DNA from: Arctopsyche grandis | Taxonomy: Eukaryota; Arthropoda; Insecta; Trichoptera; Hydropsychidae | NCBI RefSeq assembly: GCF_051622035.1 | Contig: NC_135355.1 | Location: 41,705,486-41,769,485 of the forward strand | Reading direction: 5' to 3' | Length of the DNA: 64,000 nucleotides | Shown: piece by piece, positions 44,765 to 57,207 of the stretch | Layout: the number at the start of each line of letters is the position of its first letter | Position numbering within the stretch: the first letter of the stretch is position 1 | Notes under the pieces: model-generated | Seen by the model: only the letters and a program-made list of their open reading frames with translations | What the model was told of the DNA's origin: nothing | The model's database searches: none | Made by a program: the position numbers and the translations under genes

Positions 44765-46712
44765 GCTTCGACGCTCAGCGTGCTAAATGTGTTCACTTTT
44801 GTCAACATTTTTTTCTCCTACTTTCTCGGACAATGGAGAGGTCTATTGTTATTTTATGGCAGCGAATCGGAATCAGCTTGGGGCGGGTCATGAGCTGTTT
44901 TGGCCCATTTCGTAAATAAAATCTGAACGCTCTCTTCCTCCAATATCTACCACTATAGTACTATTTTTTTTTAAATATAAAGCGATTACCCGGTTGGGCC
45001 CTTGCGATTTTTTCCGTGCCCCATTTCCATAAAATTTGATCTTCACTTATGTATAATTATTTTTTGCTTTTTGCATAAAATTTTGTATTATCGAGTATAT
45101 TCATATGCAAAGGTATTGAGAAAGCTGGAGTTAATTTTGCCGAGTCGTTCTTTTTTTTTCGCATCTCCCACTCTAATTTTTTTGGCGTAAAATTCTGCCT
45201 TTCGAATTTCAATATAATATTACTGTAAATTAGACGAAAACGTTGAATTTTGTCGTCTTTTCAAAATGGCGGAATTCCCTTCCATATGTGAAACATAACA
45301 TCGTAACGTTTCAAATGTTCGCAACTGATTTATGATTTAAAACAGCTCGAGGCGCTATTCATGATATGATTTTGTATATTATTGTTGTATATATTATTGC
45401 AATATTGCCGTCCATTGCGTATATTCGACTGCCGACAGATTATCCAATCTACATAAATACATATATTCGACCATTTTTGAATCCCAATAGTACCGGATTG
45501 TTCAATTGGATTAAATTGTTCCGAGCGGTCACTTTGAAGGTCTTATAGCTTTTCGATACTAATTTTATTTTTATCTACGTATCAATTTGTATTACTTATT
45601 ATAAAAATATGAAATATTTAATATAAAATGGCGAATCCTAGGTCATAGTCCCCAAAATATCCTTTGTCTCGATATTATTCAAATTCGTCGACTTCGGGTG
45701 GACGGTTTTAAAAAGAAAAATCTCAATTTTTCAGAATTGACGAATTTGGAATGTATTTATTAGCTTCTTTTTTTTCAATTTGTGCGCCTCCATTCCGCAG
45801 GGAGATGCGTCCCGGGGAATCCGCCATTTGCAAAATCTATATGCGTTGCACAAAATCCATAAATCACAAGGTGATGCAAGGTCGGCATGGCCTGGATGAC
45901 CCGTCCCTGTGGCGAGTAAAATGTGCGCAAAAGCGGCCTTCGGTACAGTTTGGCGGCGCGCGCATCTTTTCCGGGGAGTGGGGGCGAGCCGTCGCCATTG
46001 CAACGACCTTCCATCACCTTGTTATGCTTATTGATTTCGTCTGCCGCCTGTTGCTCTTGCCTCTTCCCTCTTGCCTGCTGCTAATTGTTTTCGCATATGG
46101 CCGACGCCCTACGACCAACCTCAGACATTTAAATATTTTCGATTTTTACTAACTCTTCCGATTACTGCTGATGTACCGGAAAAATGTAATAATAAGAGAA
46201 GTGGCTTTAGGCATCATAGTTTTTAAAAATTGCGGTATGGCTGTCGCCATACTTAATTAGTTTCCGCCACAGTCGTGTTTTCTTAATATTTCCACATGCG
46301 AAAAATCAGGCTGAGCTACCTTATAAATATACATATGTACATACATACGACATATCTTCTTTGTCCTGGTATTCAATTTGGACATGTTAATGAATCTTAA
46401 ACTGATTTTAGATTCTCCTTTTAATTTTTTATACCCTACCCTATGTATGTATTGATTTTTTTTTATCAATCGGGCAATTATTTCATTATTTTTTTCAATT
46501 TATTGATTTCGCGTAACATATGTAACATGGTTCGTTGATTACTGGTCACAAAGTCACTAAAATCTCTATAAGGGAACATCTGGCAGCCGAAAAGTCCATC
46601 ATACTAACGAGAACTTGAGTGCCAAATATTGCGTATTCGCGTTTTTCATGGCAAAAATTGTCTTTGTGACCACCGCAATGAGACTAATAATCCAATTACT
46701 ATGTAACATATG

Positions 46713-46761
46713 TTCGCCATTTTGAAATGCAACATAATATGTTGAATTTCAAAATGGCGAA
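46713..46761. repeat. Perfect inverted repeat, 16-bp arms
   Basis: TTCGCCATTTTGAAAT (46713-46728) pairs with 46746-46761. The loop itself contains AACATA/TATGTT, which extends the stem. Confidence 0.92.
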
Positions 46762-47722
46762 CCCTCCCTCCCACCCCCCTCTCTTGTTTTGCTTTATCGT
46801 AATGATTTTTATGACATTTTGAATACTATAGTCGTATCGTAAAATCAGAACTTATCCATCTCCAATGAAATATGGAGCACTTATCTTATCTTATGGCCGA
46901 GTTGGTTATCAATCAACTTTCCACGCACTTCCGTTATATTATGTTATTATTATACATACTTTATCATATCATAACATGAAGGAATGATTGTTGCAAAGTT
47001 TTATTTTGCATATGTAACCACAACATAAATGCTAAATGTTGGTTTTATTTCAATAATTTCCTACTTTTTTTTGCCTACCTCACTCATTTTATTTTCGAAC
47101 AGTTTTTTATGCTATAAGCAAATATTAGATATTTTTTTTCTCTTGATTTAATTGAAATGCATATTGAACATTCCGGCATCTTATATGTAAACTGGGAAAT
47201 ATTCCAGATGTATATAAAGTGTAATATTTTTAGTCATGGTATCATGAGAATTTTTATCATTCAACCGCACGCACAAATTGATAAATCCTACTGACTCGTT
47301 TACACCACAAAGATAATGAACACTGTTCAATTAGCACAGCTGCAAATTATTCAAAATGATCCAATAAATAAATATGATACATGGTTGCATACCTCTGTTT
47401 CGGAAAACCATGTTAGTCACACTTTGGAACAGGTTTCGGACCGTGAATTCATTATCTGCTTTCCTTATCGGGCTGTAGTAATGAACTTGTCCGTTGTATG
47501 AATGAAAATATTGAACTTTGTTCTCACTCCGAGTGTGTGACGTATTTTTATCTCTTACGAGTAATGCAAAAATTAGCATTTATGCTGATTAGACATTTTT
47601 ATTCATGTTTGTATATGTTTCAGTGATACAGAAATGTAAATATGGGCAAGGGCGGGGAAATAATTACATGATTAGTGTCTTGAAAATGAACAATTTGATT
47701 GCAATTTTGAATATATGTACAT

Positions 47723-47760
47723 ATGTCCGATAGATCATTTTTCTCTGATCTATCGGACAT
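47723..47760. repeat. Perfect stem-loop, 15-bp arms
   Basis: ATGTCCGATAGATCA (47723-47737) pairs with 47746-47760 around an 8-base pyrimidine loop. Confidence 0.93.
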
Positions 47761-48235
47761 CAAACAGAACTCTATACGTAATCAGACATCATTTTTCTTG
47801 GCGTAATCTCCAGATTTCTATAGAATGTCTTCTGCAAGGTTATTTTAGAGAGAAATACACAATTTACTCACGGACCTCACGGTTATGCAAGAATTTTAAA
47901 AGATTATGTCAATAAAAGGAATTGATACTAACTGTTAACATTTTTCTTGGCTGATTTGCAAATCGATTTTGAGGAATTGGTTACAATTGTCGTACAATCA
48001 ATCGATTGTTTTGTAATTATGAATCCGAAGTCTCTGCCGTGGAATTTTTAGTGTTAATTAGTAACGCCACGTAAAAATGTCTAATTGGTTTTGCCATTGT
48101 TTATGTTTCAATATCACGATGGTAATTGTCGTAATAATTGGACGTAATTGATCGTGCAATGATGAAATGCATTTCCATATACGGCTAATTTGTTATTTTT
48201 ATTATAAAATCGTCTATTGTAAATGTGCTTACAGT

Positions 48236-49613
48236 ATGATGACTCTCCAAATCCAAAAGCCTGCTCCGACCTTCAAAGGTACTGCTGTTGTCAACGGCCA
48301 ATTCAAAGAGATCAGCTTAGAAGATTATAAAGGAAAATATCTGGTGCTGTTCTTCTACCCATTGGACTTGTAAGGAATATTATTTTTATGCGATTTTTTG
48401 TAATGACAATAGGCACAGGCCCAATTGAAGAGATTATAAATCGTAGTAAATTTAATTTGAATCTTAAATTAATTAGAGCACATTTACTGGAACTCATCTT
48501 TGAGATTACTTCACAGTTGATTTGAGTCTGATTTACTTTAAATTTTAAAATTGTTACTGTGGGTAGTTAAACATTTATTGGCATAAGTAATGTAACAGTC
48601 AACAATACCAAGATAGAAACTTTGATGCATTTAGTCTAAAGTGTTTCTTTCTAAGAATGGGCCTTGCTTTAGAACTGTCATTCAAATTGTGTACATTGGC
48701 CTTGGACTTTTTTTTATTTGACCTCGCTTCATGCTTCAACAGTTACTGCTTTACTTTATGTGTTATAAAATATTTTAAAGTGTTATGTTAATGCTCTGAG
48801 GTTTGCGTTTTCACTTTATCTATGTAGTATGTAGTTTTTTTTTAATAGTTACGATTGAGATCTTTATTCGAGGTTACTATTTTATTGCAGCACTTTCGTG
48901 TGTCCAACTGAAATCATAGCGTTCTCAGACCGTGTCGACGAATTCAAGAAGATAAACTGTGAAGTAGTTGCTGCTTCAACTGACAGTCACTTCAGCCACT
49001 TGGCATGGATAAACACTCCGAGGAAGGAAGGTAAAATTTGATCCAAAGATAACACAGTCGATTTAGCAATTGCAATTATTATCACATTTACAATGTGACG
49101 TTCCATTTAATAACTATAGATAACGACTGCATATAGAGATAACATATATCAACACCACGTGTCATTTTATGATGCATATTTACATTAATTGCCGTGTTAT
49201 CTTTGCTTAAAGGTGGACTCGGAGAAATGAAAATACCATTACTTGCCGATAAATCGACAAAAATTGCTCGCGACTATAACGTTCTCGATGTAAATTCCGG
49301 AATTCCCTTCCGAGGCTTGTACATAATTGACGGCAACCAAAAGCTTCGTCAAATTACAGTCAACGATCTGCCTGTAGGAAGGTAAGCTATTTTGTTATGT
49401 ATTTAGGATTTTTTTTATAAAGTATTTGTGTGTGTGTATGCATTCATTTTTTTTTTTAATTTTAGAGATGTCGATGAAACATTGAGATTGGTGCAAGCGT
49501 TTCAATACACCGACAAACATGGAGAGGTTTGCCCCGCTGGATGGAAACCTGGACAAAAGACGATGAAAGCTGATCCCAAAGGCTCCCAAGAATACTTTAA
49601 TTCTGCTAATTAA
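48236..49613 (+). CDS. Jafrac1: Peroxiredoxin, typical 2-Cys (Prx1/2 type), four coding exons
   Basis: A thiol peroxidase that reduces H2O2 and organic hydroperoxides with electrons from thioredoxin; cytosolic, as there is no signal or transit peptide. Coding exons are 48236-48369, 48891-49030, 49213-49381 and 49466-49613, all with GT-AG introns, and together give 196 residues, the usual length. The peroxidatic Cys49 lies in FTFVCPTE (the Phe45 codon is split by the first coding intron) and the resolving Cys170 in [13 protein letters not shown] and a C-terminal YF are present, the pair linked to sensitivity to over-oxidation. Two ATGs stand in tandem (48236, 48239) right after a TTACAG acceptor, so a 5' UTR exon must lie upstream, probably at 43383-43422. 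It is closest in type to Drosophila Jafrac1. A partial copy lies at 55879-56362. Confidence 0.96.
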
Positions 49614-52040
49614 AACAGTTGGTCCGATCTGTTTTTTAGTTTATTGTATTCGATGGAGCTCTTTGGACACCTTTCCATTGAAAATTGAAAATTGATTTAT
49701 TACCTAAATGAATCTTGTAATTCGGTAGTTTTTGAGTTGGGTCGGAAAAATGAGGTGAACGTAATTACTGTTGACTTTAATTCGCTTTTATTTGCCTTGG
49801 GAATGGATTGAATTTTTTCATTATCGTATAAAATTTAATTTGTGGGACGTGTCACGAGATGCTTCATCTCCTGTCACCGACGCACAACAGATCGAAACAG
49901 TTAGCGAACGAGCTTAACTTTTCGACCTGTTCAACATTTGGAAAGAGTCATTTTAACTGGGACGTGGGTTTATTAATGTGTTGATTTAAATAGTATGTTA
50001 CTTTGAAACAGTTTTTATTTCGTTTTTAAAATTGCACATCTGTATGATTTTGCGTTCCTGGTGGACTCATTGATGTGCATTTTTTTAAACCTATCTTCCC
50101 GAATTTAACGGATTTGAAGGGACTGCTCTGGGACTGCTCAGTACGGGTAAACGAGAGCTTAGAAAAGAACATGTATATAAAACTTTTCTGCTCAAGTTTT
50201 CTCTTCACCGCTAATGTTTGTACTGCCTGGAGCAGACCTATCATGTGCGATTGAGAAAAATCTATATTGAAGTTTGGTCGGCAACCGGTCATAATTGAGT
50301 ACCTTCTATGTTAGTTTTGTATGCTGTTTGTCATCGAGGAAAATTGCAACCTCCAAGATATTCTACTCCCAATTAACATATAATGCACTCACCCTTCTTC
50401 GGGAGAGTTAAGATTGCCGCCCACTTGAATAATCCTTTATAGCTGCTCTTTCGACCGTTTCCATCCGTTCATCTTTTTCGCGTGAGAGGTATGGGTATTC
50501 GGGATGATACCGTTGCTAGCTTGTCACAGTAATGCACACATGTATTCGCCATATTTTTTCGATTACAACTCGTAAACACACTGACTACCATAACATGAGT
50601 ATTATTACATCGAGGCGAGTTTTAAATTCTTGCCATTTCCTGCGAATGTCTTCTGAGACAATCCATATATTATACTTCGTTTATTTCTAGTATGTAATGA
50701 ATGTCTATTTAAACATCATATTTCTGAGACAATACTTATATTATACTTCGTTTATTTCTAGTATGTAATGAATGTCTATTTAAACATCATGTGTACTTGT
50801 CGGTGCCTTTTAATAATTCAAGAATTGTAATTTCTTTAGTATAAGCGTTTGTTCCCGCAAGCTTTTGTATATCGCCAAATTGTTAGTATAGGTTGTTGAT
50901 TAATTTAGATTGAACATACGTTGATCTTCACACACAAGGTGAATATAACATAATAATATAACATCATTTATAAAAAATAATAAAAAAAATTGTCGATTAA
51001 GTTTCATATAACGTACATACATTGATTTCAACATACTATGTGAATATACCATCCTTTATAAAAAATAATAAAAAATTAAAAAATTATTTTGATTTTGTTT
51101 CAATTTTATTATTACCTCACAATTGTACATTTCGTCATTATGATTTTGATGAAGATTTATAACTGTTTAGATCTGAATAAATGCCTCCACCAGAATCTGG
51201 ACCTACTTGGAATAAACATGGTCGGCTTTAAGTTGTAACTTCTAAAAATCCCATGGTGAGAATGAATACGTATTTTAAACAATACTTGAGTTCTGGATTT
51301 CCGCCGGAATGTCTGCTATAGTAATTGTGATTCCGTATCCCGATATGCAATCTGTAATTCCCGATTTGTAGAGAAATTCTTAAATCGATCTTATGACAGA
51401 CATTATTAATATAATTGCAAATTTTGAATGCTTGCTTAGTAAGAACGGGACACTGAGAATTTTATAGAGGCGTATAGCGTTCTCAGATTTATTCGAAAAC
51501 ATATAAAAATAATCTAAAACGAATTTATCAACATGGGATGATGTATTGTTTGCATCATTTTATTTCTTTTTTCATTTGTACTTCGATATTTATATTAATT
51601 TTGCTGTCCTAACTTACTTTATGATAATATTAGATAGAAGAAGTGGGCGACTAACTAATTACAATGTGAAATCTTGAAAATTATTGATCAGCCAATGGTT
51701 TATATAATTATATTGTAAAATTGATGTTAAAAAGTTTCTTAAATTATTTTTCACATTTGCTGTACATGTAAAAATATATTTTTTACTGACATCTTTTTAT
51801 GAACGATAAAACTTATTAATAATTATTTCTAAGTTTCGTACCAAAATGCACTCATATAAATTTTAAGCAAAAAGTACATTTTTAAATCAATAGATGTCAC
51901 TTTATAGTTGAAATTATTTCATCCGAATTATCATTACAAACCTCCTTTATTTTATAGTTTCAATGAAAATTCATTGTACTTTTTACGTTTTGTATATGTT
52001 ACAGTAAGAGTGTAAATGTCAAATCAGTATACATGACTAG
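49614..52040. other. Downstream of peroxiredoxin: 3' UTR of unknown length, then intergenic
   Basis: No canonical AATAAA lies within the first kilobase; candidates occur near 50983 and at 51176. A 71-bp tandem duplication is at 50651-50791. No further gene is seen. Confidence 0.5.
50651..50791 (+). repeat. 71-bp tandem duplication
   Basis: TTCTGAGACAAT, then TATTATACTTCGTTTATTTC, to TTTAAACATCAT occurs at 50651 and again at 50722 with three differences. Confidence 0.9.
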
Positions 52041-52049
52041 TAAGTGTAT

Positions 52050-52125
52050 GCACTAGCGGATCCAGAAAATGGTCAAGGTGGGGGCCATTTTGGAATTGAT
52101 ATTGGCCTAATTGAAAATCATAAAT
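52050..52125 (+). mobile_element. Possible hAT end fragment
   Basis: CACTAGCGGATCCAGAAAAT resembles the CAGTGGCGGATCC-type end of some hAT elements. No second end was found. Confidence 0.25.
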
Positions 52126-52129
52126 AAAA

Positions 52130-53190
52130 AAAAATCGAATGTAACCAACTCATGACTTTATCTATGTATTTGAGGAATATAAGAAGGTCACAAAACAAAA
52201 TTCGATAATTAAACATACACACACGTTCACACATTCCGATTATGAAAGCATTTTCGATACAATTTGTTACTTAAAATCCATTATACATACTATACACATT
52301 AAATATCAAGAAAATAAAAATAATTCAAAACGTCAAAATAAAATGATGAAATATAAAAAAAAAATACTACTTCCGGCTTAGGAATTCTGACCAAAACCTT
52401 ATCAACTCTAAGTTAGTAGATAAAGAACACAAATACAAATATTCAGCTTAATAGGTGTGGAAAATGGAAAGTGGAGGTGTGGAAAAAATCGTAGTCACAA
52501 CATTTTTAACTTTTTTAAGAGAAAAAAATCCTACTTCCTAAAAAATCCTAATTAAGTGATTTTTTTTATTTTCAAAACATTGATACAAGATATATGCTTA
52601 CATTTTTTCGTGAAGAGCACAAATGTTTAAGGGTCGAAAAATATGGTGGAAGAAAAATCGAAACAGAGTAAACTGCCACTTCCGATTGACGCATGCTTAC
52701 TAAATTTTATACTTAACTTGGTATTGAGCTGTAACTTCTAGATATGAAATTTCAGTTCAACAAACCAAAATTTTTCTGAGAAAAACATAAAACATCGATT
52801 CTCTGGAGTAAAAGTACTCAAAAATAAAGTAAATATATTCAGAAAATATTAGGGTATAAAATTTATAATTTATATTACATGTAAAAAAAATTTAGTCTGA
52901 TTCGGTTAGTGGTTTAGGAGATAATTGAATTAAAAAACTTAAAAAAATGAGGATACCTATAAGGAGAGGTACCATTTTCGGTCAACTTAAAAATTTGAAA
53001 ATAATTTACGTCGTATCGATAAGAATTTCAGTAACTGATACTTACAGTTCGATAGGTCTAATGTTGTTCAAAAAGCCACCAAAATACACCTACACACAGG
53101 CACACAGACATTTTTTCTAGATCATGAAAATGTAATCAGTGATCGATTCTGCATTCGAATCAGTCAAAACCTCGAGTTCTCGATTAAATT
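52130..53190 (+). repeat. Dispersed repeat R-D, second copy
   Basis: Collinear with 13370-15770 but without the tandem unit and the piggyBac-type insertion. Shared landmarks are ACCAACTCATGACTTTATC, TACTTCCGGCTTA, the CACTTCCG module at 52677 and TTTTTTCTAGATCAT at 53110. Confidence 0.75.
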
Positions 53191-53361
53191 ATGAGAATTT
53201 GAACAGCACGAACGGTTATTCTCATCTAGCATTAAACTTAGCCCCCCTACCTGAAAGGGTAGTGCAGATATGCAAAAATAACAAGTGGAACTTAGAACTA
53301 AAATATATTCGTAAAAATATAAATATATTGTGAATGATATGCATATTTAAATATGAAAAAT

Positions 53362-55878
53362 CTGCTGCTTTGTTTTTTCATCGTTCAGGCTTTCGATCCT
53401 TATTATTTAGATCCGGAATCCACTCGGGGCGGAGCAGCTGCGGCATAATATTACTATATTAAACTACGACATCTACTTTTTTTTTTCACTAGCCTCTTCT
53501 TACTTCGCTTTCGAATTTTTTTAATCACATAGCGTCTCAATCCGTAAAGAATATACAACTATTTTTTTTCACCCTTGCCCCAACTGAAATCCGATCCGCT
53601 GTAGGAAGACTTGGTTAAAACGTACATGCTACCTCTTTCAGCACCTCTCGACCAATAGCATTTCGTATAGGGGCCGTCGACCCCAACAATATTACTTACA
53701 ATATTTTCCGTATCCAGTTTCCAAATAGCCACCATAGGTGGATATATGGGAACTACATAGATATGGAAAATATTATAAGTAATATTATCGTCGGCCTCAT
53801 GGACATGTACGAAATTCTATTAGTCGAAATGGGGTGAAAAGGACATATGCGTTTTACCCCAAGTCTCATATATGGCGAATATCACTAAGGGAAGGCGGTC
53901 AAGTAGCTTTTGCCCAAAAACAATGGTTAACTATTGTCAATTACTATTATCCTTCATAGAAAGAGAGCAAAAAAAGGTTGACAATGGTGAACCATTTTTT
54001 TGAGGCAAAAGCAACTCGACCGCCTTCCCTCAGTTATGACTAGTCACCGGACCCAGAAGGTGCCGCGTATTGTCCAAAGGTTGTAAATGCATTGTTAAAG
54101 GTTTGCCGAACCTTTTTTACAGAGGATTTACAACAATGGAACAATGGATAGCACTGTGACAATCCGGTGTCTAGTTATGACTAAGCTTCGACGCCCAGCG
54201 TGCTAAATGGGTTCACTATTGTCAATTTCTTATGTCACTACATTCTCAGACAATGGAGAGGTCTATTGTTATTTTAACGCAGCGAATCGACATCAGCTTG
54301 GGGCGGGTCAGTTGTCGATGAGCTGTATTGGCCGATTTCATAAATAAAATCAGGTATTGACAAAGCTGGAGCTAATTTTGCTGAGTCGTTATTTTTTTCG
54401 CATATCCCACTTTTAATTGTTTTGGCGTGAAATTCTGCGTTTCGAATTTTAATATTATATTACTGTAAATTAGACGAAAACGTTGAATTTTGTCGTCTTT
54501 TCAAAATGGCGGAATTCCCTTCCATACGTGAAACATATTCCCTACCATATGTGACATGGTAACGTTTCAAATGTTCGCAACTGATTTATGATTTAAAACA
54601 GCTCGAGACGCTATTCATGATATGATTTTGTATATTATTGTTGTATATATTATTGCAATATTGCCGTCCATTGCGTATATTCGACTGCCGACAGATTATC
54701 CAATCTACATACATACATATATTCGACCATTTTTGAATCCCAATAGTACCGGATTGTTCAATTGGATTTAATTATTCCGAGCGGTCACTTTGAAGGTCTT
54801 ATAGCTTTTCGATACTAATTTTATTTTTATCTACGTATCAATTTGTATTACTTATTATAAAAATAAGAAATATTTAATATAAAATGGTGAATCCTAGGTC
54901 ATAGTCCCCGAAATATCCTTTGTCTCGATATTATTCAAATTCGTCGATTTCGGGTGGACGGTTTTAAAAAGAATAATCTAAATTTTTCAGAATTGACGAA
55001 TTTGGAATGTATTTATTAGCTTTTTTTTTCAATCTGTGTGCCTCCATTCCCGCGGGGAGATGCGTCCCGGGGATTCCGCCATTTGCAAAATCTATATGCG
55101 TTGCAAAAAATCCATAAATCACAAGTTGATGCAAGGTCGGTATGGCCTGGATGACCCGTCCTTGTGGCGAGTAAATTGTGCGCAGAAGCGGCCTTCGGTG
55201 CAGTTTGGCGGCGCGCGCATCTTTTCCGGGGAGTGGAAGCGGGCCGTCGCCAATGCAACGACCTTCAATCACCTTGTTATGATTATTGATTTTGTCTGCC
55301 GCCTGTTCCTACTTGCCTCTTCCCTCTTACCTCCTGCCTGTTGCGTATTGCGTATTGTTTTCGCATTTGACCTACGCCCTACGACCAACCCCAGACATTT
55401 AAATATTTTCGATTTTTACTAACTCTTCCGATTACTCTTATTATTACAGAAATGTAATAATAAGAGAAGTGGCTTTAGGCATTATAGTGTTTAAAAATTG
55501 CGGTATGGCTGTCGCCATACTTAATAAATTTCCGCCAATGTCGTGTTTTCTTAATATTTCCACATGCGAAAAATCAGGCCGAGTTACTTTATAAATATAT
55601 GTACACACATACAAACGACATAGCTTCTTTATCCTGGAATCCAATTTGTACATGTTAAAGAATCTTAAACCGATTTTAGATTCTCCTTTAAAATTTTTAT
55701 ACCTTACCCTATGTATGTATTGATTTTTTTATCAATTGGGCAATTATTTAATTATTACATATTTAACATGGTTCGGTGATTACTGGTCACAAAGTCACTA
55801 AAATCTCTATAGCGGAACATCTGGCAGCCGAAAAGTTCATCATACTAACGATAACTATCATACTAACGAGAACTTGAG
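53362..55878 (+). repeat. Segmental duplication, copy 2
   Basis: Matches 44070-46619 of copy 1. It lacks a segment equivalent to about 44925-45110 and carries a 131-bp insertion (54042-54172). Its right edge at TTGAG (55874-55878) jumps to sequence next to peroxiredoxin exon 3. Confidence 0.92.
54042..54172. mobile_element. 131-bp MITE with a 10-bp target-site duplication (Mutator-like?)
   Basis: The ends are AGTCACCGGA and, inverted, AGACACCGGA. The flanks AGTTATGACT are duplicated at 54032-54041 and 54173-54182. Copies 1 and 3 have a single uninterrupted site (CAGTTATGACTAAGC near 44753, CAGTTATGTCTAAGC near 62154). A duplication of 9-11 bp suggests the Mutator superfamily, but the inverted repeats are short. 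Confidence 0.82.
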
Positions 55879-56362
55879 ATCTTTATTCGAGGTTACTATT
55901 TTATTGCAGAACTTTCGTGTGTCCAACTGAAATCATAGCGTACTTAGACCGTGTCGTCGAATTCAAAAAGATAAACTGTGAAGTAGTTGCTGTTTCAACT
56001 GACAGTCACTTGAGCCACTTGGCATGGATAAACACTCCGAGGAAGGAAGGTAAAATTTGATCCAAAGATATCACAGTCGATTTATCAATTGCAATTATTA
56101 TCACATTTACAATGTGACGTTCCATTTAATAACTATAGATAACGATTGCATATTGAGATAACATACATCAACACCACGTGTAATTTTATGATGCATATTT
56201 ACATTAATTGCCGTGTTATCTTTGCTTAAAGGTGGACTCGGAGAAATGAAAATACCATTACTTGCCGATAAATCGACAAAAATTGCTCGCGACTATAACG
56301 TTCTCGATGTAGATTCCGGAATTTCCTTTCCGAGGCTTGTATATAATTGACGGAAACCAAAA
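55879..56362 (+). pseudogene. Truncated peroxiredoxin copy (exons 3 and 4)
   Basis: Corresponds to 48860-49342 and includes the intron between the exons, so it arose from DNA and not by retrotransposition. The exon 3 copy (55910-56049) keeps FVCPTE, but of seven differences to the parent six change the amino acid. The exon 4 copy starts at 56232 and gains one base near 56321-56331 (GGAATTTCCTTTCCG), which shifts the frame. Exons 2 and 5 and the promoter region are absent. It ends abruptly at the LTR-element sequence. Confidence 0.92.
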
Positions 56363-56425
56363 ATATATGAAGAATTGCAGTTATCACTGCAACTCGACTT
56401 TGACATTATCGGCGGTGGCCGCCGA

Positions 56426-56940
56426 GAATTCATCGGGATGACGGAAGTAGGTTTCGAAACGGGAGGTTTCGTACAAGTGCTGCCGGGAGAGGACAACTTG
56501 GGGCGCTGTCAAGGGCAACATCGAGAAGCAGCATCCGGCAATTGCAGAGTCATCCAAAGGGCGACCGGGACGAGTGCAGTTCACCGGTCCACTCACGCCG
56601 CAAGTACCAAGAATTAGCGTCTGTAGGTGACGACGATCCACGGGAAAGCTTCGTCGTCAGAAGAGGAGCGGAGAGCAGGAATGCGGAGGAGCAAGAATTC
56701 ATCGGGATGACGGAAGGAGGTTACGAAACGGGAGGTTTCGTACAAGTGCTGCCGGGAGAGGACAACTTGAGGCGTTGTCAAGGGCAACATCGGAGAGCAG
56801 CATTCGGCAATTGCAGAGTCATCCAAAGGGCGACCGGGACGAGGGCAGTTCGCCAATTCGCCGCAAGTAGCAAGAATTAGAGGCTGTAGGTGACGACGAT
56901 CCACGGGAAAGCATCTTCGTCAGAAGAGGAGCGGAGATCG
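56426..56940 (+). repeat. 269-bp tandem duplication in the LTR element
   Basis: GAATTCATCGGGATGACGGA begins both units (56426 and 56695). One frame reads EFIGMTE and ETGGFVQVLPGEDNL in both; no known family is recognised. Confidence 0.9.
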
Positions 56941-57207
56941 ACTACAACAGAGATGTCGATTACAAGCCACTATTCCCTTCAACTGTTTGTTGACGGCAGA
57001 TGTCAACAAACTGGAAAAATCTAACTGGAAACTAGTCGAGTCTAATTGGAAGAGTCGGAAAGTAAACGGATTGAAATGGAATTCAATCGGAACCATGCAA
57101 CGGCAGAGAGGCACATCTATCAGATTGGATAAATGTTGGTTGGTCAGTCGGCGGAGTCAATCAAGTCACTTTTGGGAGGATAGAGGCACCGTTTCAGAGG
57201 GAATGGC

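Larger units (their letters stand above)
43650..46619 (+). repeat. Segmental duplication, copy 1 (putative peroxiredoxin intron 1)
   Basis: 43650 to about 46090 recurs at 61167-63501, and about 44070-46619 at 53362-55878, all in the same orientation and highly similar. No gene function of its own is visible; frames that persist in all three copies are explained by recent duplication. It contains two large hairpins (44402-44492 and 44597-44764) that are also in both other copies. Confidence 0.9.
46620..48230. other. Rest of putative intron 1, single copy
   Basis: AT-rich sequence absent from copies 2 and 3. It has two short perfect hairpins (46713-46761 and 47723-47760) and no supported exon; the 61-codon frame at 47316-47501 matches nothing known to me. 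Confidence 0.5.

Noticed and set aside
45731..46152. Frames of 80-133 codons on both strands, also at 54964-55422 and 63147-63538
   Set aside because: They persist in three places only because the DNA was duplicated recently. Differences between copies fall in all codon positions, and opposite-strand frames look equally good.
51176..51181. AATAAA as the peroxiredoxin polyadenylation signal
   Set aside because: It lies more than 1.5 kb after the stop with other AATAAA hexamers nearer. The sequence alone does not decide.
55879..56362. Second functional peroxiredoxin gene
   Set aside because: It lacks the start exon and the last exon with the resolving cysteine, and has a frameshift in the exon 4 copy.
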